A stretch of 18,321 nucleotides of DNA from Candidatus Sumerlaeota bacterium (GTDB lineage Bacteria; UBP6; UBA1177): assembly GCA_007136595.1 (NCBI GenBank), contig SLGQ01000306.1:1-18321 (forward strand). The letters run 5' to 3'. Numbering within the stretch: the first letter of the stretch is position 1; the number at the start of each line of letters is the position of its first letter. Below, piece by piece: positions 6,775 through 14,068 of this stretch. Made by a program: the position numbers and the translations under genes. The notes beneath the pieces were generated by a model, which ran no database searches, was not told the origin of the DNA, and saw only the letters and a program-made list of their open reading frames with translations.

Positions 6775-9700
6775 AATAATCCGTCCAGACCCTTGGAGGG
6801 ATCAAGGATATGCTGCTCCTCAACTGTTCTTTGCGGCTCAGAACCCGCATGAAAAAACATCCTGACCCCGTCATCGGCATCAGTTATAAGACCTGTTCTT
6901 CGGTCAATTCTTGCACTTACTACTCCGCTTGGCATTTCATAATCCACCGGAGGAACATTGGCAAGGTATCTTTCCATAAAATCTTTCCATATCGGAAGTG
7001 CTGCTCTGCCGCCTGTTTCAAGTCGTCCTATCGGTTTTCCGTGGTCATCATTTCCCACCCATACCCCGACAACAAGATTGGAAGAATAACCGATAAACCA
7101 TGCGTCAAGATAATCGTTGGTCGTTCCAGTTTTACCGGCAACATGACGATTGCAGAATGTCCATCCTGACTCAGGATCATCCGGGTTAACTCTGCACCGG
7201 TAATTATTAAGGTCACGGGCTGAAGCTGCAGTGCCCCTGTTAATGACATCTTCGAGAGTTTTATTGACAATATATGCTGTCTGAGGTGTGATAGCATAGT
7301 TCTCTTCTCTTTTTGAAAAATAGATCAATCTTAGAAGTTTTTCCGGAGCGGAAATATAAGGGTCATAAAAAACAGTGTTATCCTCAAGAACTTCGCCGTA
7401 TTTATCATAAACTTTTCTGATATATGTGGTATGGGGACTTCTACCCATGTTAGGAAAGTGGGCAAAAGCATCGGTTATTTCATCAATGGTCACACAACTC
7501 GACCCCAAAACACTTCCATACTCCGGTCTCATAGGACTTTTTACGCCGAACTCTTTTATTGCTTTTATTGCTTCACCGAGACCAACTGTCTGCAACACCC
7601 TTATAGCCGGAGTATTAAGAGAGCGGATCAGGGCTTCCCAGATCGTTACTTCGCCCATGAAAATATTTTCAAAGTTAGTTGGTTTAAAATTTGTGTCAAC
7701 AACTGTTACCGGAGCATCAAGTATCATTGATGCCGGAGTAAGTAACGGTTGATTGCGACTTCCTTTTTCCAGTGCCATCGCATAAAATAACGGTTTTACT
7801 GCGCTTCCAGGCTGTCTGCACGCCTGTGTAGTTCTATCAAACTCACTGATCTCAAAATCAAAACCTCCCATCAGAGCTTTCACATATCCGGAATAGGGAT
7901 CTTTAGCAATTATTGCAGCCTGCGATGCCGGTATCTGCTCAAGAACAAAGAAAAAATCTTCCGGCAACTCCTTATCAAAATCACGAAAATCCATAATATC
8001 CCTTGTTCCTTTTTTGTCCGTCGCCCTCACAAGGATAACATCTCCGGGGGAAAAAACCCTTTCAGTTGAGTTGACATTGACCCAACCCCCTGTAGGATTC
8101 CAGGGTTTTGCCCATTGTATATCTTCAAGATAGATCGATCTTTTAACCTCTCCAACCTGAACCACAGCTTCCCTTCTTTTTGTTTCAAGAACAACCCCCT
8201 GATAAAACACTCCGGGTTTTATGTTTTCTTCTGTTATAAGGCCAAAATGTTGCTCGTGCCTTTCAAGATATGTATCAAGATCATTTTCAAGGTCTATTTT
8301 ATAAAGAGGGTTTGTAAGCTCTCCGTCAAATTTCCCCCCCGGTCTGAAGCTGTCTTGGGGACCTCTTGCATAACCCTGTCTCTTCGACAACTCCCTGATC
8401 CCCATGAAAACAGCTTCATGTGCAAAACGGGTTGCACGCATATCAACAGTTGTATAGACTGTCATACCTTCCCTGTAAAGCTTGTCCGCACCATACTTTT
8501 CTATAAGATGTCTGCGAACCTTTTCACTGAAATAAGGGGCTTTGTCCAAAAAGAGCTCTTTCTGGGGATTGGTTTCCATCGCCTCATTTTTTGAAGTTTC
8601 ATACTCTTCTTTTGATATGTATCCATCATCCATCATCCTTCTTAAAACATAGTTCCTTCTTCTTGTTGCCACATCAGGATTGAGAATCGGATTAGCCGTT
8701 GAAGGAAACTTGGGTAGCCCTGCAAGAGTTGCCATTTCAGCGGTGGTCAATTCCCACACATGTTTGCTGAAATATCTTCTGGCAGCCGCTTCAACACCGT
8801 AAGAACCGCTTCCAAGGTATATTTCATTAAGGTACAGGTATAATATTTCCTCTTTTGTCAGATATTGCTCGAGCCTTATGGCAAGTATAATATCTTTCAG
8901 TTTTCTTTTCCATGTTCTTTCAGGTCCCACGAACGCTTTTGCAAGCTGCTGAGTTATGGTACTTCCTCCCTGTTTGATCCCTGTTGTCAAATATCTGAAA
9001 CCGGCTCTCATCATGCCTGTTATATCTATTCCGCTATGGCTGTAGAAAGAATTATCCTCTCCCGCGACAAAAGCCTGTCTCAATTTTTGAGGAATTTTAT
9101 CATAAGGGACAAGTATCCTTCTGTTGTCCTGAAAAAATTCTGCGATCAACTCTCCTTCATATGAATACACTTTCGTTCCTGCATCAGGCTTATAATCCGA
9201 AACTGTCGAGATCGAGGGTATTTCTGCCGAAATATTCTTATATATTGCAAAGGCAAGAATGAAAGCGATCAGGGTACCGGCAAAAAACATGACCGCCAGA
9301 ATTTTAATTATTTTCTTTATTTTCCCTGAACTTTTTTTTACATTTTCTTTTTTTTCCGTCATTTTTTTTTCATCTCCGAACAACTGTTGGAACGCTTCCA
9401 GATAACAATCTCTTTTAAAAAAAATTATTCTTTTTACTATTTCTTCTTTGCTTAACCACATAAATGATGAAAATTCATCTGTCGGAACCGGTTCGTGCTC
9501 CTCATCTTTGAATCTGATAAGAAAGTATATCTGTTCCTGCCCGTCAAAATCACTCACAGCGGCAAGATCCTTGGGAAGCAAATACAAAAGAGGAGTCGTA
9601 AAACGATCAATTACAAGATGTTCTCCGCTCAAACCCGTCTCCTCTTGAACTTCTCTTATCACAGCCTCTTCCGGACTTTCATTTTCATCAATTCCACCCT

Positions 9701-9800
9701 GAGGAAGCTGCCATTCTCCGGGCAGATCTTTTCTTTCTCCGGCAAGTATCAACCCTGAACTGTTTACAATTACTGCGGCAACATTTTTTCTTATTCTCAT
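6771..9800 (-). CDS. RppH-type Nudix hydrolase fused in frame to bifunctional penicillin-binding protein 1A
   Basis: One 1009-residue frame encodes two proteins that are normally separate. Residues 1-146 are a Nudix domain with an RppH-like lead-in 'WQLPQGG' and an exact Nudix box (G35-x5-E41-x7-R49-E-V-Q-E-E-T-G-L57); RppH removes pyrophosphate from RNA 5' ends. From Met147 onward it is a full class A PBP: basic segment, membrane helix about 163-187, GT51 glycosyltransferase with E248 in 'GEDNSFYSH' and 'QGGSTITQQ' at 277-285, a beta-rich linker, and transpeptidase motifs S666-x-x-K669, S727-L-N729 and K890-T-G892. All catalytic residues are intact. PBP1A polymerises and crosslinks peptidoglycan in the periplasm, with the Nudix part left in the cytoplasm. 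The join falls in an A9 run, so the fusion may be a slippage product or an indel artefact. Start abuts the queD stop (TAAATG). Confidence 0.85.
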   Translation of the reverse strand: MRIRKNVAAVIVNSSGLILAGERKDLPGEWQLPQGGIDENESPEEAVIREVQEETGLSGEHLVIDRFTTPLLYLLPKDLAAVSDFDGQEQIYFLIRFKDEEHEPVPTDEFSSFMWLSKEEIVKRIIFFKRDCYLEAFQQLFGDEKKMTEKKENVKKSSGKIKKIIKILAVMFFAGTLIAFILAFAIYKNISAEIPSISTVSDYKPDAGTKVYSYEGELIAEFFQDNRRILVPYDKIPQKLRQAFVAGEDNSFYSHSGIDITGMMRAGFRYLTTGIKQGGSTITQQLAKAFVGPERTWKRKLKDIILAIRLEQYLTKEEILYLYLNEIYLGSGSYGVEAAARRYFSKHVWELTTAEMATLAGLPKFPSTANPILNPDVATRRRNYVLRRMMDDGYISKEEYETSKNEAMETNPQKELFLDKAPYFSEKVRRHLIEKYGADKLYREGMTVYTTVDMRATRFAHEAVFMGIRELSKRQGYARGPQDSFRPGGKFDGELTNPLYKIDLENDLDTYLERHEQHFGLITEENIKPGVFYQGVVLETKRREAVVQVGEVKRSIYLEDIQWAKPWNPTGGWVNVNSTERVFSPGDVILVRATDKKGTRDIMDFRDFDKELPEDFFFVLEQIPASQAAIIAKDPYSGYVKALMGGFDFEISEFDRTTQACRQPGSAVKPLFYAMALEKGSRNQPLLTPASMILDAPVTVVDTNFKPTNFENIFMGEVTIWEALIRSLNTPAIRVLQTVGLGEAIKAIKEFGVKSPMRPEYGSVLGSSCVTIDEITDAFAHFPNMGRSPHTTYIRKVYDKYGEVLEDNTVFYDPYISAPEKLLRLIYFSKREENYAITPQTAYIVNKTLEDVINRGTAASARDLNNYRCRVNPDDPESGWTFCNRHVAGKTGTTNDYLDAWFIGYSSNLVVGVWVGNDDHGKPIGRLETGGRAALPIWKDFMERYLANVPPVDYEMPSGVVSARIDRRTGLITDADDGVRMFFHAGSEPQRTVEEQHILDPSKGLDGLF
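9332..9370 (-). other. Cluster of A8/A9 homopolymer runs at the Nudix-PBP1A junction, potential slippage site
   Basis: On the coding strand there are three A runs within 39 bp: A9 (9362-9370), A8 (9348-9355) and A8 (9332-9339). With A9, codons read GAA AAA AAA ATG, joining the two domains. With A8 in the first run they would read GAA AAA AAA TGA: the Nudix would stop after 146 residues and the PBP ATG would overlap that stop as ATGA. A GGAG lies 11 bases before that ATG. Confidence 0.7.
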
Positions 9801-10178
9801 TTATTCCCCATAGATGGCACAGGATTTTTCACTTTCCCACACCATTGTTTTGTCAACTTTTATATCTTCAGATATCCGTGAAACCTCTTTCACTGCATCA
9901 TCAAATATGTAGCGGGCAATGTTTTCAGCAGTAGGATTTATAGCATCGAACGGTTTAACACAGTTAAGGTTCCGGTGATCCAGCTTATCTGTGATCTTTT
10001 TCAATATCCTGTCAACTTCTTTAAAATCCATCACAAAACCTGTTTCATCCAGCACATCCCTTTTCAGATAAAGTCTGACTCTCCAGTTGTGTCCATGCAT
10101 GTTTTCACATTTGCCATTATAATTTCTAAGGTTGTGTGCCGAAGAAAAAAATATTTCTCTGTAAATGACATAACTCAT
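9801..10178 (-). CDS. queD: 6-carboxy-5,6,7,8-tetrahydropterin synthase (queuosine pathway)
   Basis: QueD converts dihydroneopterin triphosphate to carboxytetrahydropterin, the second step of the 7-deazaguanine pathway leading to queuosine in tRNA. The 125-residue protein has the PTPS zinc ligands H15 ('SSAHNL'), H28 and H30 ('NMHGHNW'), the catalytic C24, and the D67-H68 pair in 'LDHRNLN', followed by 'NPTAENIA' and a C-terminal 'WESEKSCAIY' with the pterin-anchoring Glu. I start at 10178 because AAGGAG sits 7 bases upstream; the longer frame from 10229 would add a basic leader unlike the family and overlap the upstream gene. The stop touches the ATG of the Nudix-PBP gene. No queC, queE or queF is nearby. 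Confidence 0.92.
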   Translation of the reverse strand: MSYVIYREIFFSSAHNLRNYNGKCENMHGHNWRVRLYLKRDVLDETGFVMDFKEVDRILKKITDKLDHRNLNCVKPFDAINPTAENIARYIFDDAVKEVSRISEDIKVDKTMVWESEKSCAIYGE

Positions 10179-10200
10179 AACAAAACTCCTTCGACTACGA

Positions 10201-10890
10201 TCATTTTTGTTCCGGCTCTCCAACTTCATCGCCTAAAACCGAGGCTTTTACGATCACAACATTTTCAACAGGAACACCTTGATGCCCTTTTTTTGTTGAA
10301 GTTTCAACAGCCCCTATCGCATCAACAACTTCAAAGCCTTCAAGAACTTTTCCAAAAACAGCGTATCCATTAGGCTCATTGTAGTTCGGGTTAGGATCAA
10401 GCCTTTTTTGAGGAGAAAGGGTTATGTAAAACTGACTCGTGGCACTGTTCGGGATTCTTGTTCTTGCCATGGCGAGCACATATTTGTCATGAGAAATGAG
10501 CAATCTTTTTGACGTACGGCCGGACTCGTCAGTCACTTCTTCACTTGGCGGCATTTCAAGTTTTATGGGTGGACGGGTTTCTTTTTGAACCATATCTTTA
10601 TCAAAACCTCCCCCCTGAACAACAAAGTTTCCTACAACTCTGTGAAAAATAAGCCCGTCATAAAACCGGTCTCTGACATAGCTCAGAAAATTTTCAACAG
10701 ATACCGGCATTGCATTGCCGTAAAGTCCAAGCTTGATATTGCCCTTATTTGTTTCCAGCATAACCTCATGGGTAATTTCAAGCGGGTCAGGAGGAGCTTC
10801 TTCTTTCGTCCTGGATTTACAAGAATTGATAGAAAACAAACTTAAAAACAATAGAAACATTACAATAAAAATAAGAGATTTTTTTTTCAT
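10201..10890 (-). CDS. Cyclophilin-type peptidyl-prolyl cis-trans isomerase, predicted lipoprotein
   Basis: Cyclophilins isomerise proline peptide bonds during folding. The 229-residue precursor has a lysine-led signal and a lipobox-like 'SINSC' with C24 as the likely lipidated residue, so it should be membrane-anchored in the periplasm, perhaps on the outer membrane (the next residues KSR do not suggest inner-membrane retention). The cyclophilin core follows from about 42: 'MLETNKGNIKLGLY', 'VENFLSYV', catalytic F82-H83-R84 with 'VVQGGGF', then 'SATSQFYITL' and 'GYAVFGKVLEGFEVVDAI'. The Trp of cyclosporin-sensitive cyclophilins is not evident, as in many bacterial forms. An insertion of about 30 residues (100-130) separates the FHR and SQFYI blocks. 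The AGGAGG site 6 bases upstream fixes the start. First gene of the seven-gene operon. Confidence 0.92.
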   Translation of the reverse strand: MKKKSLIFIVMFLLFLSLFSINSCKSRTKEEAPPDPLEITHEVMLETNKGNIKLGLYGNAMPVSVENFLSYVRDRFYDGLIFHRVVGNFVVQGGGFDKDMVQKETRPPIKLEMPPSEEVTDESGRTSKRLLISHDKYVLAMARTRIPNSATSQFYITLSPQKRLDPNPNYNEPNGYAVFGKVLEGFEVVDAIGAVETSTKKGHQGVPVENVVIVKASVLGDEVGEPEQK

Positions 10891-10918
10891 GTCATACCTC
10901 CTGCAAAAAAACTTTTAT

Positions 10919-10947
10919 AAACTACCATAAAAATCAAAATCTTTCAA
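10919..10947 (-). promoter_or_regulatory. Candidate promoter of the seven-gene minus-strand operon
   Basis: Reading the minus strand, TTGAAA (10947-10942) and TAGTTT (10924-10919) are separated by 17 bp, about 28 bp before the cyclophilin ATG. The -10 matches consensus at four of six bases and an overlapping TTTATA lies just downstream, so the exact box is uncertain. The divergent 187-bp spacer (10891-11077) must also serve the beta-barrel gene, for which I see no convincing box pair. Confidence 0.4.
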
Positions 10948-11077
10948 ACAAATTAACAAATGTCTGAATGATTTTAAAAAAACTTGAAATTTATGTGATG
11001 TTTAAATAATGTGTTGTGAGAAAATTGACTGTTGTAAGAATGACAGACGAAATTTAAAATGTTAGACGGAGGACTCA

Positions 11078-12550
11078 ATGGTTCTTAAAAGATTGATTAT
11101 GCTGCTTATAGTGGCGGCGCTGGTTCTTCCAGCTTCACTGTTTGCATTTGATGACTGGGATGATTTTGAAGATGACGGATTTGGTGGATGGGATGATGAT
11201 CCTCCCCGTGACGATCCTTTCGATGATCCTGACCCATTTGATCCTGAAGCCGATCTCGGCAGAAGAGAAGATGAAAGAAGAAGAGACAGCGATGCTGCCA
11301 TGCAGGATCTTCTCGGAGGAAAAAGAGAAGAAGAAAAAGATGAGCTTGACATTCTTAAACCTTTTAAAGAAGAAGAAAAGCCGGTTGCCGCCGCTCCATC
11401 AGGTTTTAAACCGATTCTTCTCGTGAAGGGTGGATTTACTCTCTTTGGACAGTATCAGCACAAAAATCAGCCTACCGATCCTAAAGCTTCCACTTTAGGT
11501 CTTATGTTCGGTTCAGTTGACGAAGGGCTTCTTGGCGGTGAATATATGGGTAAATATGTCATTGCAAAAGGGACAATGAACCTTAGAACAGAAAATCCTT
11601 TCATATCGAAACCTGAAGTTGTCAACAATCCTCTTAAAGGGATGAACTACCACACCATCAATAGTGGACTTCATCACGGTCTTTATGAGCTGTATGGCGG
11701 GATCAGACTTTTTGACGGACTTACCATAAGAGCCGGTAAAATGATGCCTGAATATGGTCTAATAGACACACACCAGAAACTTGGAATGGGTTTTGCCAAT
11801 CCTAACCTCACAAGAAGCCTCACTGTCGTTGAAGGTTACATCCCTGAAACCGATGAAGGCTTTGCTCTTGGATACAGAGGAACTTTCCGAAAGGATCATA
11901 CCATTCTTGCAGGGTTCATGATTGGTACAGGAAGTGTAGCTTCTCCATGGTGGGAAACTGACAAAACAATGGGAATATATGGACGACTGGGGTATATGCA
12001 TGAATATTTTCAGTTTGCAGTAGGTTTCCAGTATAGACAGGATTACTACAACAAGGGTGGAAATATTAAAAATCTTTCCCTTATCGGTATAGGTGTACAT
12101 GCAAATGCCTCTATTGCCGGATTTGAAATGCCTGTCACTTTTGACTTTAACAACTTTGGAATGATAGAAGAGCAGCCCGGAGTTAAAATCAAAGCGGCAC
12201 AGAATATCCTTCTTTCTCTTGCTCCCGGATATGCTTTCAGCTTTAAAAGTGACTGGGCGGACAAATTTGCTCTTGCTTTAAGATTTGACCTTGTTAACGG
12301 TGTTTATAAGTCAGGGGCTACACCGGCAAACTATCAACTGTTTGAAAACTACACAAACAGTGGCATGATTTTCAGAATTGGGGCTACAGCCAACTTTTTT
12401 GTTAAAGAGTTCAGTGGCATAGGTTCTTATGCCGGAATAACATTCCTGATGCAGCCTGGAAACGAAATTGCAAAAGCAACTCCTGCCAGACCTAAAGAAA
12501 ATGACTATGGGTTTACAACTATAATGCTTTCTGCAGGTGCTCAGTACTGA
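11078..12550 (+). CDS. Porin-like outer-membrane beta-barrel protein with hyperacidic N-terminus
   Basis: I do not recognise the family. The 490-residue precursor has a signal peptide ending near 'SLFA' (residue 23). The mature N-terminus, about 24-60, is dominated by Asp with interspersed Phe, Trp, Pro and Gly ('FDDWDDFEDD', 'GGWDDDPPRDD', 'DPFDDPDPFDP'). A charged helical stretch (60-100, rich in E, R and K) follows. From about 108 to the end the pattern alternates polar and aromatic residues with Gly, as in an outer-membrane barrel ('VKGGFTLFGQYQHK', 'GLTIRAGKMMPEYG', 'FAVGFQYRQDYY'), finishing with '...LSAGAQY', a C-terminal aromatic expected for BAM recognition. The fold resembles phosphate-selective-porin-like barrels, but substrate is unknown. 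GGAGG lies 6 bases before the ATG; a strong terminator follows. Confidence 0.75.
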   Translation: MVLKRLIMLLIVAALVLPASLFAFDDWDDFEDDGFGGWDDDPPRDDPFDDPDPFDPEADLGRREDERRRDSDAAMQDLLGGKREEEKDELDILKPFKEEEKPVAAAPSGFKPILLVKGGFTLFGQYQHKNQPTDPKASTLGLMFGSVDEGLLGGEYMGKYVIAKGTMNLRTENPFISKPEVVNNPLKGMNYHTINSGLHHGLYELYGGIRLFDGLTIRAGKMMPEYGLIDTHQKLGMGFANPNLTRSLTVVEGYIPETDEGFALGYRGTFRKDHTILAGFMIGTGSVASPWWETDKTMGIYGRLGYMHEYFQFAVGFQYRQDYYNKGGNIKNLSLIGIGVHANASIAGFEMPVTFDFNNFGMIEEQPGVKIKAAQNILLSLAPGYAFSFKSDWADKFALALRFDLVNGVYKSGATPANYQLFENYTNSGMIFRIGATANFFVKEFSGIGSYAGITFLMQPGNEIAKATPARPKENDYGFTTIMLSAGAQY

Positions 12551-12576
12551 GATCGAAAAATCCAATTATAAATTAA

Positions 12577-12601
12577 GGGGGCAAAAGCCCCCTTTTTTTT
12601 T
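12577..12601 (+). terminator. Rho-independent terminator after the beta-barrel gene
   Basis: A perfect 6-bp GC stem (GGGGGC, AAAA loop, GCCCCC) is followed by nine T residues, 26 bp after the stop codon. It ends the beta-barrel transcript and separates it from the lipoprotein gene. Confidence 0.95.
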
Positions 12602-12634
12602 GACTTTTAATTTTAATGCCGTACATTTTATATA
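12600..12634 (+). promoter_or_regulatory. Candidate promoter of the small lipoprotein gene
   Basis: TTGACT (12600-12605) begins within the T tract of the terminator. With a 16-bp spacer the -10 would be TACATT (12622-12627); a better TATATA sits at 12629-12634 but 23 bp away. Either would place transcription start some 35-45 bp before the ATG at 12675. Confidence 0.4.
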
Positions 12635-12674
12635 GTGCTATGTTTTGTCAGTTTTTTATTATCAGGAGGAAAAG

Positions 12675-13295
12675 ATGAAAAGATCGCTACTAATTATTTT
12701 GATACTCATTGTATCTGTTTTGTTTTCAGCAGTTTCTTGTACAAAAAAACAGCAGGTTGACAGAAAAGAACTTGTGGCTCAAATGGTCGAAGAAGGAAAG
12801 TATAGAGAAGCTAAACAGCTTCTGATCACTTTGAGAGGACAGTACCCTAATGACCCTAAACTTATTGAGCTTGCAAGGCGGACAGATGAAAACATTGCAA
12901 GGGAACTTTATGAGCTTTACTGGGAAGAAGCTGAAGAAAAAGGGGGATATAAGGATTGGATAGCCGCTATGATCAAAATGAAAAAGGTTGAAAACACCAA
13001 CAGGGATATGGTCAATGAGTGGATAGAAAAAGCAACTCAGAAGTGTATAGATGCGGGTGAAAAACAACTTGACGATGCTAAACTTCTTGGACTTTTAAAT
13101 CAGCTTGTGCAAAGATATCAGGTAATATCTCATAACGACAGACTGATGCTTATTACCATGTTCGTAAAAGATGGAAGGTTCCCTTTAAAAGAGTGGAAAG
13201 ACACTTTCCTCACAAGATACCAAGAGCTTATGGACATGGACACCGAAGAATTTGTTGGATTTCCAAGACCTGCCGAATCTGAGAAAAAGAAATAA
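12675..13295 (+). CDS. Small helical lipoprotein of unknown function
   Basis: I do not recognise this protein. From the ATG at 12675, placed 5 bases after AGGAGG, it has 206 residues; a longer frame from 12645 would put ten polar residues before the signal sequence and has no such site. The signal is 'MKRSLL' plus an Ile/Leu/Val core ending 'SAVSC', with C22 the likely lipid anchor. The mature part is charged and helical; residues about 30-70 ('LVAQMVEEGKYREAKQLLITLRGQYPNDPKLIEL' region) read like one TPR-type helical pair, followed by further helices rich in K, E and D. The end 'ESEKKK' is basic. It may be an outer-membrane assembly or scaffold lipoprotein, but only by analogy. Its stop is two bases from the stop of the converging thiS-like gene. 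Confidence 0.8.
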   Translation: MKRSLLIILILIVSVLFSAVSCTKKQQVDRKELVAQMVEEGKYREAKQLLITLRGQYPNDPKLIELARRTDENIARELYELYWEEAEEKGGYKDWIAAMIKMKKVENTNRDMVNEWIEKATQKCIDAGEKQLDDAKLLGLLNQLVQRYQVISHNDRLMLITMFVKDGRFPLKEWKDTFLTRYQELMDMDTEEFVGFPRPAESEKKK

Positions 13296-13297
13296 AT

Positions 13298-13492
13298 TTA
13301 TCCTCCACTAACTGGAGAAAAGATCTCTATATTGTCATCCTGGCTTATTTTTTCTGAATCCCATTTTGATCTTGGAACTATTTTGCCGTTTTTGACAATA
13401 GCAACAAAATCTTGGTCAATTTCCATTTCTTTCAGCATTTCAGAAATATTTTCAGCTTTCAAGTTCATTTTTTTTCCTTCAACGACCGGCAT
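13298..13492 (-). CDS. thiS: ThiS-like sulfur carrier protein
   Basis: A 64-residue ubiquitin-fold sulfur carrier ending in the Gly-Gly that is adenylated and thiocarboxylated ('EIFSPVSGG'). The centre 'VAIVKNGKIVPRSKW' is the characteristic ThiS 'V.NG.IVPR..W' block, and helix 'NISEMLKEMEI' precedes it at the expected place. The ATG at 13492 gives the length typical of ThiS and has a GAGG site 6-7 bases upstream; the frame stays open to an ATG at 13567, which would add 25 basic and aromatic residues and has a weak site. No thiG, thiH, thiE or dedicated ThiF is in the window. The TcdA gene at the far end belongs to the same E1 superfamily, but its motifs point to tRNA modification. MoaD or another sulfur carrier is possible but less likely given IVPR. 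Confidence 0.8.
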   Translation of the reverse strand: MPVVEGKKMNLKAENISEMLKEMEIDQDFVAIVKNGKIVPRSKWDSEKISQDDNIEIFSPVSGG

Positions 13493-13635
13493 TTGTACCC
13501 TCTTATAAAAAAACCGGTTATTTCTTACCATCTTTAAAACAAAAATCAACTCTTTTTGTAAAAACATCTCTTATTTGTCAACCCTTTTAAAACTTATTGT
13601 TTTCAACATTTTTCATGTTTTTATGCAATTGATAT

Positions 13636-13670
13636 TTGACAAAAATATTTTTTGAGCTAAATTGTATATA
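13636..13670 (+). promoter_or_regulatory. Candidate promoter elements of the receiver-domain gene
   Basis: TTGACA (13636-13641) and TATATA (13665-13670) lie upstream of an AAGGAGG site at 13684. Their 23-bp spacing is too long for a standard promoter, so the true -35 may be different; the TATATA is well placed for a short leader. Confidence 0.35.
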
Positions 13671-13696
13671 AGATTGTCATCTCAAGGAGGTGTGCT

Positions 13697-14068
13697 TTGG
13701 CCGAAAACAAAAAAAAGATCTTGATCGTTGATGACGACAAAGAACTGCTTTCCACTCTTGAAAAGTATTTCAGTTTAAAAGGTGTTTCGGCTAAAGGAGT
13801 TGAAAGTGCCGAAGCGGCTGAAAAAATTATTGATTCGGGTGAAATGTTTAACCTTATGATCCTTGACATTGTTCTTCCCGGAATAAGTGGAGTTGATTTG
13901 CTGAAAAAGATCAAACAGCAACATCCCGATCAGAAAGTAATCGTTATGACCGGCATGCTTTCTATTGAAAACACTCTTACCGCCCTGAAAGAAGGTGCCT
14001 CAGAGTATCTTTTGAAACCTTTTTCAAGTCTTGAATATATCTGGAGTGTTATTGAAGAGTATCTCTGA
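13697..14068 (+). CDS. Stand-alone response-regulator receiver domain (CheY-like)
   Basis: A single-domain two-component receiver of 123 residues. It has the acidic pocket D12-D13 in 'ILIVDDDKE', phosphoacceptor D57 in 'LMILDIVLPG', switch T85 in 'VIVMTGM', and K107 in 'LLKPFSS', so it should be phosphorylatable. There is no output domain; it must act by protein contact, as CheY or Spo0F do, or as a phosphate sink. The start is TTG, chosen because AAGGAGG lies 6 bases upstream and the GTG five bases before is out of frame. No histidine kinase or chemotaxis gene is beside it. Its last 20 bp overlap the 3' end of plsX on the opposite strand, so both transcripts must run into each other. Confidence 0.93.
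   Translation: MAENKKKILIVDDDKELLSTLEKYFSLKGVSAKGVESAEAAEKIIDSGEMFNLMILDIVLPGISGVDLLKKIKQQHPDQKVIVMTGMLSIENTLTALKEGASEYLLKPFSSLEYIWSVIEEYL

Noticed and set aside
10179..10229. 17-residue N-terminal extension of queD
   Set aside because: A strong AAGGAG 7 bases before 10178 and the family's length favour the shorter form.
11062..11352. Serine-rich open frame on the minus strand
   Set aside because: It is the complement of the Asp/Glu-rich codons of the barrel gene (GAT/GAA read backwards as Ser codons); no ribosome site or known motif.
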